DNA of 64,000 nucleotides from Mucilaginibacter terrae. GTDB lineage: Bacteria > Bacteroidota > Bacteroidia > Sphingobacteriales > Sphingobacteriaceae. Positions 14,729 through 24,040 of this stretch are shown piece after piece. Within the stretch, counting starts at the first letter, position 1. Every line of letters begins with the position of its first letter. Below the pieces are notes generated by a model, which saw only the letters and a program-made list of their open reading frames with translations, did not search any database and was not told the origin of the DNA. Location: positions 3,286,001 to 3,350,000 of the forward strand of contig NZ_JAVLVU010000001.1 in assembly GCF_031951985.1 (NCBI RefSeq). Direction: 5' to 3'. A program made the position numbers and the translations under genes.

Positions 14729-17149
14729 ATGAAACAATTTTACCAAAGCCTTTTTATTGCTATCTGCCTCATGTTTACAACCGTGCTTGCCCAGGCACAA
14801 CAAACAAGAGGAACAATTAAAGGCAAGGTTTTAACATCAGACAATAAACCGGCCGACAATATTACCGTTGGCCTAAAGGGCACCAGGTTTGGTACCATTA
14901 CTACCGAAAACGGCGAATACAATTTTAAAGCAGCAGCTGGTTCATACACATTAGTGGTATCATCAGTAGGCGTGCAAGGTGTTGAAGTGCAAATTACCGT
15001 AACCGCAGGCCAAACAACCAACGTCCAGCCACTAAGCATTAACACCAGCATGTCGGAGTTAGAGGCCGTAAACGTTACCGGTAACAAGGTTAACAAAATG
15101 GCTACCCGTAAAAGCCCTTATGTTTCAAAAATGCCGTTAAATAACCTCGAAAATCCGCAGGTTTATACTACCATTTCGAAAGAGCTACTGGTTGAGCAAA
15201 TAAATACCAACTTTAACGATGCGTTGAGAAACACCTCGGGTTTAGATAAATTGTGGTCGTCAACAGGTCGTGCTGGTGATGGTGCAGCTTATTACTCGTT
15301 GCGTGGTTTTACCATTCAGCCTACTTTAATTAACGGCATTGCCGGTTTAACCAACGGCGACCTTGACCCGGCCAACATTGAAAAAATTGAAGTAATAAAA
15401 GGCCCTTCAGGAACCCTGTTTGGTGGCGCTCTTACCAACTTTGGTGGTTTAATTAACATTGCTACCAAACGCCCTAAAGAAGAATTTGGCGGTGATGTAT
15501 CATACACCACCGGTAACTACAGCCTTAGCCGTTTAACCGCCGATGTTTACGGTGCCTTATCAAAAGATAAAAAGCTGTTGGGTCGTGTAAACGCCGCCTA
15601 CAATTACCAGGGCAGCTTTCAGGATGCCGGTTTCCGTAAATCATTTTTCCTGGCTCCTTCATTGGAGTACCGCGCTACTGATAAGTTAACTTTAAACCTG
15701 GATGCCGAGATTTACAATTACGAAGGCACCAACCCTTTGATGGTCTTCTTAAACCGTAGCCGTCAGCTAATTGCCCGCACGCCCGATGAGCTGAACATGA
15801 ACTTCAAGCGCTCATTCACCGGTAATGATATTACGGTTAAAACACCTGTGGTAAACGTTCGTGGTTTGGCTACCTACCGCATTTCAGACGAGTGGACTTC
15901 GCAAACCAGTTTCTCGCGCAGCAACCGTAAAACCGATGGTATAAACCAATACGTAATGTTTTTGGGAGCCAATGATATTGATTTAAGCCGCCTGGCCAGT
16001 TACCAAAACTCAACAAGTACAGCCATAGATATTCAGCAAAACTTTACCGGCGATTTTAAAATAGGTGGACTGCGCAACCGCCTCGTAGTAGGTTTAGATT
16101 ACCTGAACCAGATAACCGATAATAATAACTCGCCATACATTTTGTATGATGTGCAAAATGCTACCATCAACGCCCCCCAGTACGTGGGCTTTAACCGCCC
16201 AATGTTTATGAACCGCCTGGGTGCCTCAACCGCTGCTTATACCAAAAATTACACGGTTAATAACGTGTACAGCGTTTATGCATCAGATATGCTTAACGTA
16301 ACCGACCGCTTAATGGCTATGTTAAGTTTACGTGTAGACCGTTTTGATAACCGTGGTACTTACACCCAATCAACCGGTTTAATTACCGGCGACTACAAGC
16401 AAACTGCCGTATCCCCTAAGTTTGGTTTGGTTTACCAACTGGTTAAAGATCAGGTATCAATATTTGGTAACTACATGAACGGCTTCCGTAACGTTGCGCC
16501 GGTAACTCAGCCCCTTCCAGATGTTTCGGGTACATTTAAACCGCAGCAAGCCAACCAAATTGAAGGTGGTGTGAAGGTTGACGCCTTTAAAAACCGTTTA
16601 ACTTTTACCGCCAGCTACTATGATATTTCGGTTGACAACATTACCCGCACCGAGCCTGTTGTGCGCGATGGTGTTACCTATAATGTTACCATACAAGATG
16701 GTACTCAAAAAAGTAAAGGTTTTGAGTTAGATCTGATTGCCAATCCTGTTGCCGGTTTAAACATTGTTACCGGTTACAGCCATAACAACAGCAAATTAAC
16801 TAAAGCTGATATTAATGTGGTGGGTCGTCGCCCGGTAAGCGCAGGCCCTGCCGATTTGGTTAACGCCTGGATCAGCTATACCCTGCCATCAGGCAAGTAC
16901 AGCGGTTTGGGTGCAGGTTTTGGTGGTAATTACGCCAGCAAAAACATTATCACCAACGATTTACGTACAGGTGAATTTACCCTGCCATCATACACCTTGT
17001 TAAACGGTACTGTGTTTTATAGTGCTAAAAAGTATCGTATAGGTTTAAAAATGGATAACCTGACCAACAAAAAATACTTTAAAGGCTGGACCACTGTTGA
17101 ACCGCAAATGCCACGTACGTTTGCAGCCAACGTAACCTTTAAGTTTTAA
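14729..17149 (+). CDS. TonB-dependent siderophore receptor with carboxypeptidase-like N-domain
   Basis: The 806-residue outer-membrane receptor has a signal peptide (ends AQA), a carboxypeptidase-regulatory-like beta-sandwich (about 28-112, GTIKGKVLTSDNKPADN), a plug domain (about 125-245, with SLRGFTIQPTLING and IEVIKGPSGTLFGG) and a 22-strand barrel ending in an aromatic residue (NVTFKF). The plug and barrel resemble FhuA/FoxA-type ferric siderophore receptors more than SusC, and no SusD follows. A Fur-like box precedes it, and a PepSY membrane protein lies 27 nt downstream, which strengthens an iron-siderophore role. The siderophore itself cannot be told. Confidence 0.9.
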   Translation: MKQFYQSLFIAICLMFTTVLAQAQQTRGTIKGKVLTSDNKPADNITVGLKGTRFGTITTENGEYNFKAAAGSYTLVVSSVGVQGVEVQITVTAGQTTNVQPLSINTSMSELEAVNVTGNKVNKMATRKSPYVSKMPLNNLENPQVYTTISKELLVEQINTNFNDALRNTSGLDKLWSSTGRAGDGAAYYSLRGFTIQPTLINGIAGLTNGDLDPANIEKIEVIKGPSGTLFGGALTNFGGLINIATKRPKEEFGGDVSYTTGNYSLSRLTADVYGALSKDKKLLGRVNAAYNYQGSFQDAGFRKSFFLAPSLEYRATDKLTLNLDAEIYNYEGTNPLMVFLNRSRQLIARTPDELNMNFKRSFTGNDITVKTPVVNVRGLATYRISDEWTSQTSFSRSNRKTDGINQYVMFLGANDIDLSRLASYQNSTSTAIDIQQNFTGDFKIGGLRNRLVVGLDYLNQITDNNNSPYILYDVQNATINAPQYVGFNRPMFMNRLGASTAAYTKNYTVNNVYSVYASDMLNVTDRLMAMLSLRVDRFDNRGTYTQSTGLITGDYKQTAVSPKFGLVYQLVKDQVSIFGNYMNGFRNVAPVTQPLPDVSGTFKPQQANQIEGGVKVDAFKNRLTFTASYYDISVDNITRTEPVVRDGVTYNVTIQDGTQKSKGFELDLIANPVAGLNIVTGYSHNNSKLTKADINVVGRRPVSAGPADLVNAWISYTLPSGKYSGLGAGFGGNYASKNIITNDLRTGEFTLPSYTLLNGTVFYSAKKYRIGLKMDNLTNKKYFKGWTTVEPQMPRTFAANVTFKF

Positions 17150-17176
17150 GCAAGCAAACCTCAAATTAAGTAACAT

Positions 17177-18355
17177 ATGAGCGCTTTTAAAAAAGCTGTG
17201 CTATTTGTTCACCGCTGGCTCGGATTTATATCCGGGCTTGTGGTTTTTATAGTAAGTATAACCGGTTGTATATTCTGTTTTCAGGATGAGATACAGGATG
17301 CCATGTATAGCTACCGTACGGTGCAGGCGCAAAATACGCCGTTCTTAAAACCATCGCAACTGCAACAGGCCGCGCTGCAAACCTTAAAGGATGGCAAATA
17401 CGGCGGCATGGCCATTTTAGGTCCTAACCGCGCCGCAACGGTACGCGTTACCGATAAGGCGGGCTTTCACGTAGTTTATGTGAACCCTTACAACGGTAAG
17501 GTGCTGGGCGATGATATTATGCAGAAGAATTTCTTCATCATTGTTGAATTTATACACTTATACCTGCTATTGCCGGCCAAAATAGGCAAGCTGGTGGTTG
17601 GTACATCGGTACTCATTTTTGTGGCTATCATGATTACAGGTATTATACTCTGGTGGCCTAAACGTAAAAGCGACCGCAAGCGAAGTTTTACTATTAAATG
17701 GGGTGGCCGCTGGCGCAGGGTTAACTATGATTTGCACAACGTGCTGGGTTTTTACTCAACTGCCATAGCTATTATATTAGCTATCACAGGTATGTCTATG
17801 AGTTTTGAATGGATGGAGAAAGGTATTTATGCTACCGGCAACATTGGTAGTAAGGTTAACCGCGAATTTGAGGAACGAGAAATGAAATCAGACACGGTTA
17901 GCATACCTGCAAATATTTCCGTCCCGGCCATTGATGTGGCCTACCAAACTATTAAAAAACAATCGCCGCATACCCAAATGGTATTTTTTTACGGGGGCGA
18001 AAAGCAGAGTGATATCATACATGGAACCGCCTATCCTACACCATTACACTACAGTTTTAGCGACAGCTACCAGTTTGATAAGCATACCGGTAAACTGCTT
18101 CACTTTTTGCCCAATACTAAAAAAAGCCCCGGCATGAAGCTTAATAACATGAACTACGATATACATGTAGGGCAAATAGCAGGCTTGCCCGGTAAAATAA
18201 TTGCGTTTATAGTGAGCTTAATTTGTGCCAGCTTACCGGTAACCGGCCTTATTATATGGCTGGGCAAGCGCAACAAAAAACCAAAGGCCAAAAAGGTGAG
18301 AGACATAGCACACCGCAAAACGCATCAGCATTTAAAGGCAACTACCAATATTTAA
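17177..18355 (+). CDS. PepSY-associated TM protein (putative ferric-siderophore reductase)
   Basis: The 392-residue inner-membrane protein has four TM segments: about 12-34 with HRWLGF at its start, about 135-157, about 195-217 and about 340-362. Between them lie PepSY-type periplasmic domains (SQLQQAALQTLKDG, and AIDVAYQTIKKQSP further on). Histidines in the first and third helices (VHRWLGF, DLHNVLGFYS) are the sort that bind haem in this family. PepSY_TM proteins next to siderophore receptors are thought to reduce imported ferric siderophores in the periplasm. It is the second gene of the operon with the TonB receptor and is followed by a terminator at 18358. Confidence 0.85.
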   Translation: MSAFKKAVLFVHRWLGFISGLVVFIVSITGCIFCFQDEIQDAMYSYRTVQAQNTPFLKPSQLQQAALQTLKDGKYGGMAILGPNRAATVRVTDKAGFHVVYVNPYNGKVLGDDIMQKNFFIIVEFIHLYLLLPAKIGKLVVGTSVLIFVAIMITGIILWWPKRKSDRKRSFTIKWGGRWRRVNYDLHNVLGFYSTAIAIILAITGMSMSFEWMEKGIYATGNIGSKVNREFEEREMKSDTVSIPANISVPAIDVAYQTIKKQSPHTQMVFFYGGEKQSDIIHGTAYPTPLHYSFSDSYQFDKHTGKLLHFLPNTKKSPGMKLNNMNYDIHVGQIAGLPGKIIAFIVSLICASLPVTGLIIWLGKRNKKPKAKKVRDIAHRKTHQHLKATTNI

Positions 18356-18357
18356 AC

Positions 18358-18389
18358 AATAAGGCTCCGCAAAGGGGCCTTATTGTTTT
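18358..18389 (+). terminator. terminator after the siderophore operon
   Basis: AATAAGGC at 18358-18365 pairs with GCCTTATT at 18377-18384, followed by GTTTTTA. The convergent nucleotidyltransferase gene ends at 18392, so the hairpin may serve both directions. Confidence 0.75.
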
Positions 18390-18391
18390 TA

Positions 18392-18844
18392 TTAGAAATT
18401 ATTCCTTTTTAGTGATTCGATGTCTCCAAGGTCTTTATTGCGACCTGTAGCTTCTTTATTTTTAATAAAGTCAGATATATTAATGAAGTTTATTGCAAGT
18501 CCGTCAACTTCGCCATCTATTTTATTAGCATAAGCTTCGTCAAAATCCACACCCGAAATAGCATTCAAGATATCAATACGTAAAGGAGGATAACCCAATT
18601 GAGTTACGTAGTTTTCTTTTAAAAAATCTTCTTCTTTCAGGCCCAAAGAGCCAAAGCCAAAGTCATGAAGCACAGCAACCATCTTACCTGAATTTTCTAA
18701 GCTGGGCTTAATCCAAATGTCGAGGTCACCGGTATGTCTGGGTCTGCCATGATAAGCCAATGCATGTGCGCCCACAATTAAATAAGCAACCTGATGTTGA
18801 TTTAACAGCGCTATAAAATCAACAAAATCTGGTTCAAAAATCAT
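18392..18844 (-). CDS. nucleotidyltransferase-fold protein (MNT/AbiEii-like)
   Basis: The 150-residue protein begins with a short helix and the motif VGAHALAYHGRPRHTGDLDIW, which matches the polymerase-beta-like nucleotidyltransferase pattern G[SA]-x-A-x6-R-x2-D-x-D (motif split here: GAHALAYHG, then GDLDIW). The two metal-binding aspartates are present. Small proteins of this kind are found as antitoxins or toxins in minimal nucleotidyltransferase systems and as housekeeping orphans. It overlaps the end of the 67-residue gene upstream by 4 nt, so the two are co-translated. A toxin-antitoxin role is possible but unproven. Confidence 0.7.
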   Translation of the reverse strand: MIFEPDFVDFIALLNQHQVAYLIVGAHALAYHGRPRHTGDLDIWIKPSLENSGKMVAVLHDFGFGSLGLKEEDFLKENYVTQLGYPPLRIDILNAISGVDFDEAYANKIDGEVDGLAINFINISDFIKNKEATGRNKDLGDIESLKRNNF

Positions 18845-19044
18845 ATCTTTTTCTGACGAAAAACTTTTTCCATCTTAACGGGGAAATTTCCGTTAATGTC
18901 TTTATAATAATTGTTTCTTAAACGGCTTACTTCTTCAAGCCGCTCAGCCGGTGTTTTACTTAGCCAATGTGCAACGTCTAAAGTGTCCTCGTTATCCATT
19001 GCTACCTGTTGCACAACCATTGCAATTTTTCTTTGATTTGCCAT
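18841..19044 (-). CDS. small hypothetical protein paired with the nucleotidyltransferase
   Basis: This 67-residue protein has no family I recognise. It is charged and helix-rich, with WLSKTPAERLEEVSRLR in the middle and a basic end (KMEKVFRQKKI). The phrase S-K-T-P-x-E-R-L-E-E is typical of small partner proteins encoded before nucleotidyltransferases, where the first helices act as an antitoxin or adaptor. The 4-nt overlap with the following gene supports a functional pair. Confidence 0.6.
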   Translation of the reverse strand: MANQRKIAMVVQQVAMDNEDTLDVAHWLSKTPAERLEEVSRLRNNYYKDINGNFPVKMEKVFRQKKI

Positions 19045-19216
19045 AATTAAAACCGGTTTTATTGATAGCTATTCAAAAATACACAAATCTATTTGTAAAT
19101 TATTTTACTAAGCCATTGTTTGTTATTAGCAATTAATAACCCATTTCATAACAAAAAAATCACACGCCCTTTCCTTATCAATGCTGATATTTGGCTTTTT
19201 AAATTTCTCCCCCGAA

Positions 19217-20872
19217 ATGAAGATCAAACATCTGTTTTTAGCCGTATTGGTATCGGCTCCCTTAATAACATCAGCTCAAAAAGCTAAACCCGCTGCGCCC
19301 TCAGCATCGCTGGCACGCCCTAAATTGGTGGTGGGCATTGTGGTTGATCAAATGCGTTGGGATTACCTTTACCGTTATAATGACCGTTATGTAGCCGGAG
19401 GGTTTAAGCGTATGCTTAACGAGGGCTTTACCTGCGAAAATACGCATATTGATTACCTGCCTACCGAAACTGGGCCGGGCCATAGCTGTATTTACACAGG
19501 TTCGGTACCGGCTATACATGGTATTGCGGCTAACAGCTTTATTATACAGGCTACCGGCAAACCCATGTATTGTGCCGAAGATACTACCGTTAAAGGCGTA
19601 GGTTCAACCTCGCCAGCCGGACTTATGTCGCCGCGTAACCTGCAGGCCAGCACCATAACCGATGAGCTGAGGCTGGCTACCAACTTCCGTTCAAAAGTTA
19701 TTGGCATTGCTTTAAAAGATCGTGGTAGTATCTTACCCGCAGGCCACACCCCCAACGGCGCCTATTGGTTTGATGATGTTACCGGCAACTGGATTACCAG
19801 TACCTATTACACTACCGATCTACCTACCTGGGTAAAGCAATTTAATGATAGAAAACTACCTGCGGCTTATTTAACCAAAACCTGGGAAACGCTTTATCCA
19901 ATAAATACCTACAAACAAAGCACTGCCGATAACAGCCCTTATGAAGGCGCTTACCGTGGCGAAACTGCACCGGTATTTCCGCATAACTTCCCGGCAATAA
20001 AGGGTGTTGATTTTGCCGCCATCCGCAGCAACCCGCTGGGCAATACCTTTACTTTAGATTTTGCCAAAGCAGCGCTGGACGCCGAGCAGTTAGGCAAAGG
20101 CGACCAAACCGATTTTCTGGCCGTAAGCTTGTCATCAACCGATTATGTGGGTCATCAGTTTGGCCCTAATTCTATTGAGGCCGAAGATACTTACCTGCGT
20201 TTAGACCGCGACCTGGCTGCTTTCTTTACTTATCTGGATGCTAAAGTGGGTAAAGGCAACTACACCGTTTTCCTATCGGCCGATCATGGCGCTGCGCACA
20301 ATCCGCAGTTTTTAATCGACCATAAAATTCCGGGGGGCTTGTGGGATGCTTATGCAGCTACAACCCAATTGAATACTATTTTGGAGAAAGAAACAGGCCT
20401 GAAGCGTACCATTTTAAGCATCGATAACTATGAGGTTAACCTGAATAATGTAGCCATTGCCAAGGCTAAATCCGATGTGGAAAAAATTAAAGCAATAAGC
20501 ATTGATTTTCTGCGCAAACAAGCCGAAGTAATGTATGCGGTTGATATGGAAAAAGCACAAGACGCCAGTATACAGCCTGATTTGCGTGAACGCATAATCA
20601 ATGGTTACAATAAAGAGCGCAGCGGTGCCATACAAGTGATATTAAAACCGGGTTATTTTGGTGGCCGTAGTAAAACCGGTACATCGCACGGTGTTAGCTC
20701 GCCTTATGATACTCATATCCCGCTGGTATTTATGGGTTGGGGTGTACAGCACGGCAGTTTAAACCGCGACACCCACATGACCGATATTTCGGCAACTATA
20801 GCCGCACTGCTGCATATACAAATGCCAAGCGGCTGCATTGGCAAGGTAATACCAGAGGTATTGAAAAAGTAA
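19217..20872 (+). CDS. pafA: PafA-type alkaline phosphatase
   Basis: The 551-residue secreted protein belongs to the alkaline phosphatase superfamily. Counting from the ATG at 19217, Asp44 (IVVDQM) is a metal ligand, Thr85 in PTETGPGH is the nucleophile and Asn106 in GIAANSF lies 21 residues later, the spacing seen in the Bacteroidota phosphatase PafA. The KDR triplet that holds the phosphate is at LKDRGS, and the remaining zinc ligands are in STDYVGHQFG, SADHGA and KTGTSHG. The enzyme releases phosphate from many organic esters in the periplasm. The ATG at 19217 is preferred over the upstream in-frame ATG at 19181 because it gives a standard signal peptide (MKIKHLFLAVLVSAPLITSA). Confidence 0.88.
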   Translation: MKIKHLFLAVLVSAPLITSAQKAKPAAPSASLARPKLVVGIVVDQMRWDYLYRYNDRYVAGGFKRMLNEGFTCENTHIDYLPTETGPGHSCIYTGSVPAIHGIAANSFIIQATGKPMYCAEDTTVKGVGSTSPAGLMSPRNLQASTITDELRLATNFRSKVIGIALKDRGSILPAGHTPNGAYWFDDVTGNWITSTYYTTDLPTWVKQFNDRKLPAAYLTKTWETLYPINTYKQSTADNSPYEGAYRGETAPVFPHNFPAIKGVDFAAIRSNPLGNTFTLDFAKAALDAEQLGKGDQTDFLAVSLSSTDYVGHQFGPNSIEAEDTYLRLDRDLAAFFTYLDAKVGKGNYTVFLSADHGAAHNPQFLIDHKIPGGLWDAYAATTQLNTILEKETGLKRTILSIDNYEVNLNNVAIAKAKSDVEKIKAISIDFLRKQAEVMYAVDMEKAQDASIQPDLRERIINGYNKERSGAIQVILKPGYFGGRSKTGTSHGVSSPYDTHIPLVFMGWGVQHGSLNRDTHMTDISATIAALLHIQMPSGCIGKVIPEVLKK

Positions 20873-20910
20873 ATTTTAAACCAGGGTTAGTTGCTAAGAT
20901 AAATTGTGTT

Positions 20911-20944
20911 AAGCCCTCAGGTTAATTAGCCTTGAGGGCTTTTC
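20911..20944. terminator. bidirectional terminator between pafA and gldD
   Basis: AAGCCCTCAGG at 20911-20921 pairs with the segment CCTTGAGGGCTT at 20930-20942, with one bulge and runs of T or A outside the stem. The gldD stop codon lies in the loop, so the convergent genes share the hairpin. Confidence 0.75.
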
Positions 20945-21552
20945 CATTTAAAGCTTTTAATGAGCAGGGCCATGTCTTTCTTTACAAAATCCAATACAGG
21001 CTGTATAGAATCTAAACGGGGAGGAGTGTTAAAATACAATGCTCCACGCAGGTAATGTTTAGTACTATCGGTTAAAAAGAATTGTGCCGATGATGCCGCA
21101 TTGCCATCTATAGAATAATAGATGCCGTATACTTTGCGTTCGGGGTAGCGTATCACGCCCTCGTCAATTGATGTGGCTTTTACCGTGTGCTTAAATGCAA
21201 AAGTGTGTGCATCCTCTATTAACTCATTAAATACCTTTTTAGAGGTAACCGGCTGATAACTCAAATGCAGTGTGCCATTAAATTGCGGCATTTGCAGGTT
21301 TATCCAGCAACCTTTTGCACCGGGAGATTTATCGGGTTCGATAACGGCATAAGTGGGATAGGTAAAAGCATACGCACAGCCCGAATTATACTGGTGATAC
21401 TTACGCTCAGGAAAATAAATACGGGAATAACCACGCGGCTTGGGCGAGTAATCGGGTTCGCTGCTGCAACTGGTTATGGCAGCTATAGCAAGCAACAATA
21501 AGATAATTACTCCGCGTCCGGAGCTATTTCTCTGGAGTTCCATATTTCCCAT
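20926..21552 (-). CDS. gldD: gliding motility lipoprotein GldD
   Basis: The 208-residue lipoprotein has a hydrophobic leader and lipobox (AAITSC), followed by the family signature SPKPRGYSRIYFPERKYHQY. GldD proteins are part of the gliding motility and type IX secretion gene set of Bacteroidota, and anchor in the cell envelope. Homologues occur in non-gliding Sphingobacteriaceae too, so gliding itself is not implied. The frame overlaps the 3' end of aroE by 46 nt from this ATG. An alternative ATG at 21543 gives a similar leader. Confidence 0.85.
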   Translation of the reverse strand: MGNMELQRNSSGRGVIILLLLAIAAITSCSSEPDYSPKPRGYSRIYFPERKYHQYNSGCAYAFTYPTYAVIEPDKSPGAKGCWINLQMPQFNGTLHLSYQPVTSKKVFNELIEDAHTFAFKHTVKATSIDEGVIRYPERKVYGIYYSIDGNAASSAQFFLTDSTKHYLRGALYFNTPPRLDSIQPVLDFVKKDMALLIKSFKWKSPQG

Positions 21553-22316
21553 GATTTTTCGGCCTGAAGTATTAACATCTCGTGCCCGTTTTTTGTTGCA
21601 GCGCCTTGTTCGCGCCCTTTTTGCAAAAACAGCGTTTCCTCAGGATTATAAATCAAATCGTACAGTAAATGCTCGTTGGTTAAAGCTTCGTACGGTATAT
21701 CTGGGCATTTATCAATATTAGGAGCCATCCCCAGCGGCGTGGTGTTGATAATAAGCTTGTATTTGCTAAGCAGCTCGGGCGTAACATCGGCATAGCCAAT
21801 ACGGTCGCCATCAGTTTCGCGCGATACGAACCGGGTATAAATGCTTAGCTTATTCAATACATACTTTACCGCGCGCGATGCTCCACCGGTACCCAGCACC
21901 AAAGCGTGCGTATGCTGTGAGCCTAAAAGCGGTTTAAGCGACATTTCAAAGCCGTACACATCGGTATTGAAACCTTCCAGGCGGAACTCATGATCTTTAA
22001 TGCCCACCTCGCCCGAAAATGCTGCGGCTATAGGGCTCTCGGCCGTAATGCGGATGCAGTTTACGGCATCAACCTCCTTAGCATCAGGGTGTACCCAATC
22101 GAGGTAAAACATTACGCCAATTTTATGCGGAATAGTTACGTTAAGACCGCACAACCCCGGGTTTGCACGCAGTAATTCAGGAAAATTACTCAGGTTATCA
22201 ATTTCATACAGGTCGTAAGTATGATCCTCTATTTTTTCGTTCTCAAATTTTTCGGCAAAGTATTTCTTCGAAAAAGAGTGCGTAAGCGGATACCCTATTA
22301 ACCCGTATTGTTTCAT
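21507..22316 (-). CDS. aroE: shikimate dehydrogenase
   Basis: AroE reduces 3-dehydroshikimate to shikimate with NADPH in the aromatic amino acid pathway. The 269-residue protein shows the substrate-binding GYPLTHSFSKKYF at the N-terminus, the catalytic Lys and neighbours in NVTIPHKIGVM, the Asp of GFNTDVYGF and the nucleotide-binding GTGGASRAV. It overlaps the start of gldD and follows the ComA-like gene in the same direction with a 63-nt gap. aroE and gldD are probably co-transcribed. Confidence 0.93.
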   Translation of the reverse strand: MKQYGLIGYPLTHSFSKKYFAEKFENEKIEDHTYDLYEIDNLSNFPELLRANPGLCGLNVTIPHKIGVMFYLDWVHPDAKEVDAVNCIRITAESPIAAAFSGEVGIKDHEFRLEGFNTDVYGFEMSLKPLLGSQHTHALVLGTGGASRAVKYVLNKLSIYTRFVSRETDGDRIGYADVTPELLSKYKLIINTTPLGMAPNIDKCPDIPYEALTNEHLLYDLIYNPEETLFLQKGREQGAATKNGHEMLILQAEKSWEIWNSREIAPDAE

Positions 22317-22379
22317 GGCTTATAATCGATGGATTGTGTGGCTAAATATGCCTGTTTATTTGCAAACAGGCAACAGCCA

Positions 22380-23141
22380 TTATTGATTTAAGAAATGATC
22401 AAAAGTATCGCTTCGCAAACCAAGTCTCAGTGTTTCGAGCGGTATCATATCAGCAGGTGCAATGTTACCCAGGTTTACATTGGTGCCTATTAATTTAATA
22501 AACCAGGTTTGCTGTGCTTTTTGCGGGGCTTCCCAAATAATGGTTTCGGCAGGTATCTGGGTTAAAATTTCATCCACAAGTCCCTGGCGCACCTCGCCCG
22601 AATCGCGGTAAATGCCTACGTTTCCGCTTTCCCTTGCTTCGGCAATTACTTTCCACGAGCCGGCTTCCAGCTCGGCCTTCATGAGTTGAATCCATTTGTA
22701 TGGGGCAAAGATCTTTTGCACATCCTTAGAGCCAACTTCTGATATTACAGTTACCTGCTTGCTTAGCTTACTGATGTATTCGCATTTTAAATCATGCTCA
22801 ATGGTAATAGAGCCGTCAGAAACCTCGGCGTATTGTAAACCAAAGGTATCAAGCATGCGGCAATAATCATCGTATTGGTTACGGATGATAAACGCTTCAA
22901 ATAAGGTACCGCCAAAGTAAACGGGTATACCGGCTTGTTTGTAAAGGTTAAGCTTTTCTTTAAGGTTAGGCGTAACGTATGACGTTGCCCAACCCAGCTT
23001 TACAATGTCAGTATATTCAGCCGAAACTTCTAAAAAATCCTCCACCTGGCGTAAGCTCAAGCCTTTGTCCATAACCATAGTCATGCCGCTGCTGCGAGGT
23101 TTTGGGGTGCGTTCGGGTATGTTATTTAAAGCGTAATTCAT
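22380..23141 (-). CDS. phosphosulfolactate synthase family protein (ComA-like)
   Basis: The 253-residue protein is a TIM barrel of the ComA family, which adds sulfite to phosphoenolpyruvate to give phosphosulfolactate. Family segments include RTPKPRSSGMTMVMDKG at the N-terminus, DIVKLGWATSYV, FGGTLFEAF, VSDGSI and EVGSKD, with KAELEAGSWKVIAEARESG near the end. In methanogens the product leads to coenzyme M. In Bacteroidota a link to sulfonates such as cysteate, the head-group source of sulfonolipids, is conceivable but inferred. It sits upstream of aroE in the same direction. Confidence 0.85.
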   Translation of the reverse strand: MNYALNNIPERTPKPRSSGMTMVMDKGLSLRQVEDFLEVSAEYTDIVKLGWATSYVTPNLKEKLNLYKQAGIPVYFGGTLFEAFIIRNQYDDYCRMLDTFGLQYAEVSDGSITIEHDLKCEYISKLSKQVTVISEVGSKDVQKIFAPYKWIQLMKAELEAGSWKVIAEARESGNVGIYRDSGEVRQGLVDEILTQIPAETIIWEAPQKAQQTWFIKLIGTNVNLGNIAPADMIPLETLRLGLRSDTFDHFLNQ

Positions 23142-23306
23142 ATCAATGCTACAATTGGTTATAGACTATAACTAAAAGTTTTAATGTCGCAAATATTGCA
23201 AAATTATTTTGCCGCAATCGTTATACTCCTAAATTATTTGGTAAGATTATACTGCACTTACATTCCTTAAAGTTAACAATAAATAATAAACGCTATAAAC
23301 AACAAA

Positions 23307-23331
23307 GCCGGGCGCTTAAATATCGCCCGGC
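23307..23331 (-). terminator. terminator after the azoreductase
   Basis: GCCGGGCG at 23307-23314 pairs with CGCCCGGC at 23324-23331. On the minus strand the stem is followed by TTTGTTGTTT, so it terminates leftward transcription from azoR. Confidence 0.65.
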
Positions 23332-23353
23332 CTCAATATCATGTAACCGCTAC

Positions 23354-23951
23354 TTAAATGTTAATACTGTTAATGCCTTTTTCTAATGCAGTCTCTTTTA
23401 GTCCGGCTATGCTTATACCTTCTACACGGTAAACAGTAACGTCGGTCATCCCTAAAAAGCCCAACACACCGCGCAGGTATGGTTCAATAAAATCGTAAGC
23501 TTTATACGGGCCCTTCGGTATATACCCCACCCGAAGAAATGGCAACATAAACTTTTTTGCCCTTTACCAAACCTTCGGGACCTGCTTCAGAATAACTGAA
23601 TGTTTTACCCGCACGGGCAATGTGATCTATCCAGGCTTTAAGTGTAGAGTGAATATTGAAGTTGTATAATGGTGCGCCAATTACAATAACATCAGCTTCC
23701 TGTAATTCTGCGATGGCATCATCAGAGTGTTTGATGGCTGCTTTTTGCTCAGGGGAATGGTTTTCAACAGGTGTGAAAAAGGAATTTAAATGTACTTCCT
23801 CCAAATGTGGAAAAGGTTTGTTGGCCAGATTATGTGTTTTAACCGTACTGCCGGGGTTAGAGGCCTGTAACTTTTCAACTATGGCATTACCCAGTTTTAT
23901 ACTGAATGAAGCTTCGCCGCGGGGGCTTGATATTAAATGCAGAATTTTCAT
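23354..23951 (-). pseudogene. azoR: FMN-dependent NADH-azoreductase, frameshifted
   Basis: AzoR is an FMN flavodoxin-fold enzyme that reduces quinones and azo compounds with NADH. The N-terminal part, starting MKILHLISSPRG at 23951, contains the FMN-binding SPRGEASFS and GAPLYNFNIHSTLKAWID. The frame stops at 23502 after VYTEGPV. In the next frame the sequence goes on as GPYKAYDFIEPYLRG to the normal end at 23354. One surplus base in the GGGCCC at 23508-23513 accounts for the break. Corrected, the protein is of about normal length, 198 residues. The homopolymer-like site makes a sequencing error plausible. The in-frame start at 23984 is rejected because the promoter lies inside it. Confidence 0.85.
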
Positions 23952-23971
23952 GTTTGAACAATTATATGGTG

Positions 23972-24040
23972 CAAACATAAGCATGTGTGATATTAAAAGA
24001 TACTACTATCCTAAAGGATACTGGTATTGTTTAGGATAGT
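23972..24040 (-). promoter_or_regulatory. azoR promoter with palindromic operator
   Basis: On the minus strand 23972-23979 reads TATGTTTG, a perfect -7 element 21 nt before the azoR ATG. Upstream, ACTATCCTAAA (24005-24015) and TTTAGGATAGT (24030-24040) form an 11-nt perfect inverted repeat, with a further GGATA at 24016 and CTATCC at 24045. Azoreductases in other bacteria are controlled by thiol-sensing HxlR-type repressors that bind such palindromes. That regulator type is inferred, as none is encoded here. Confidence 0.55.
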
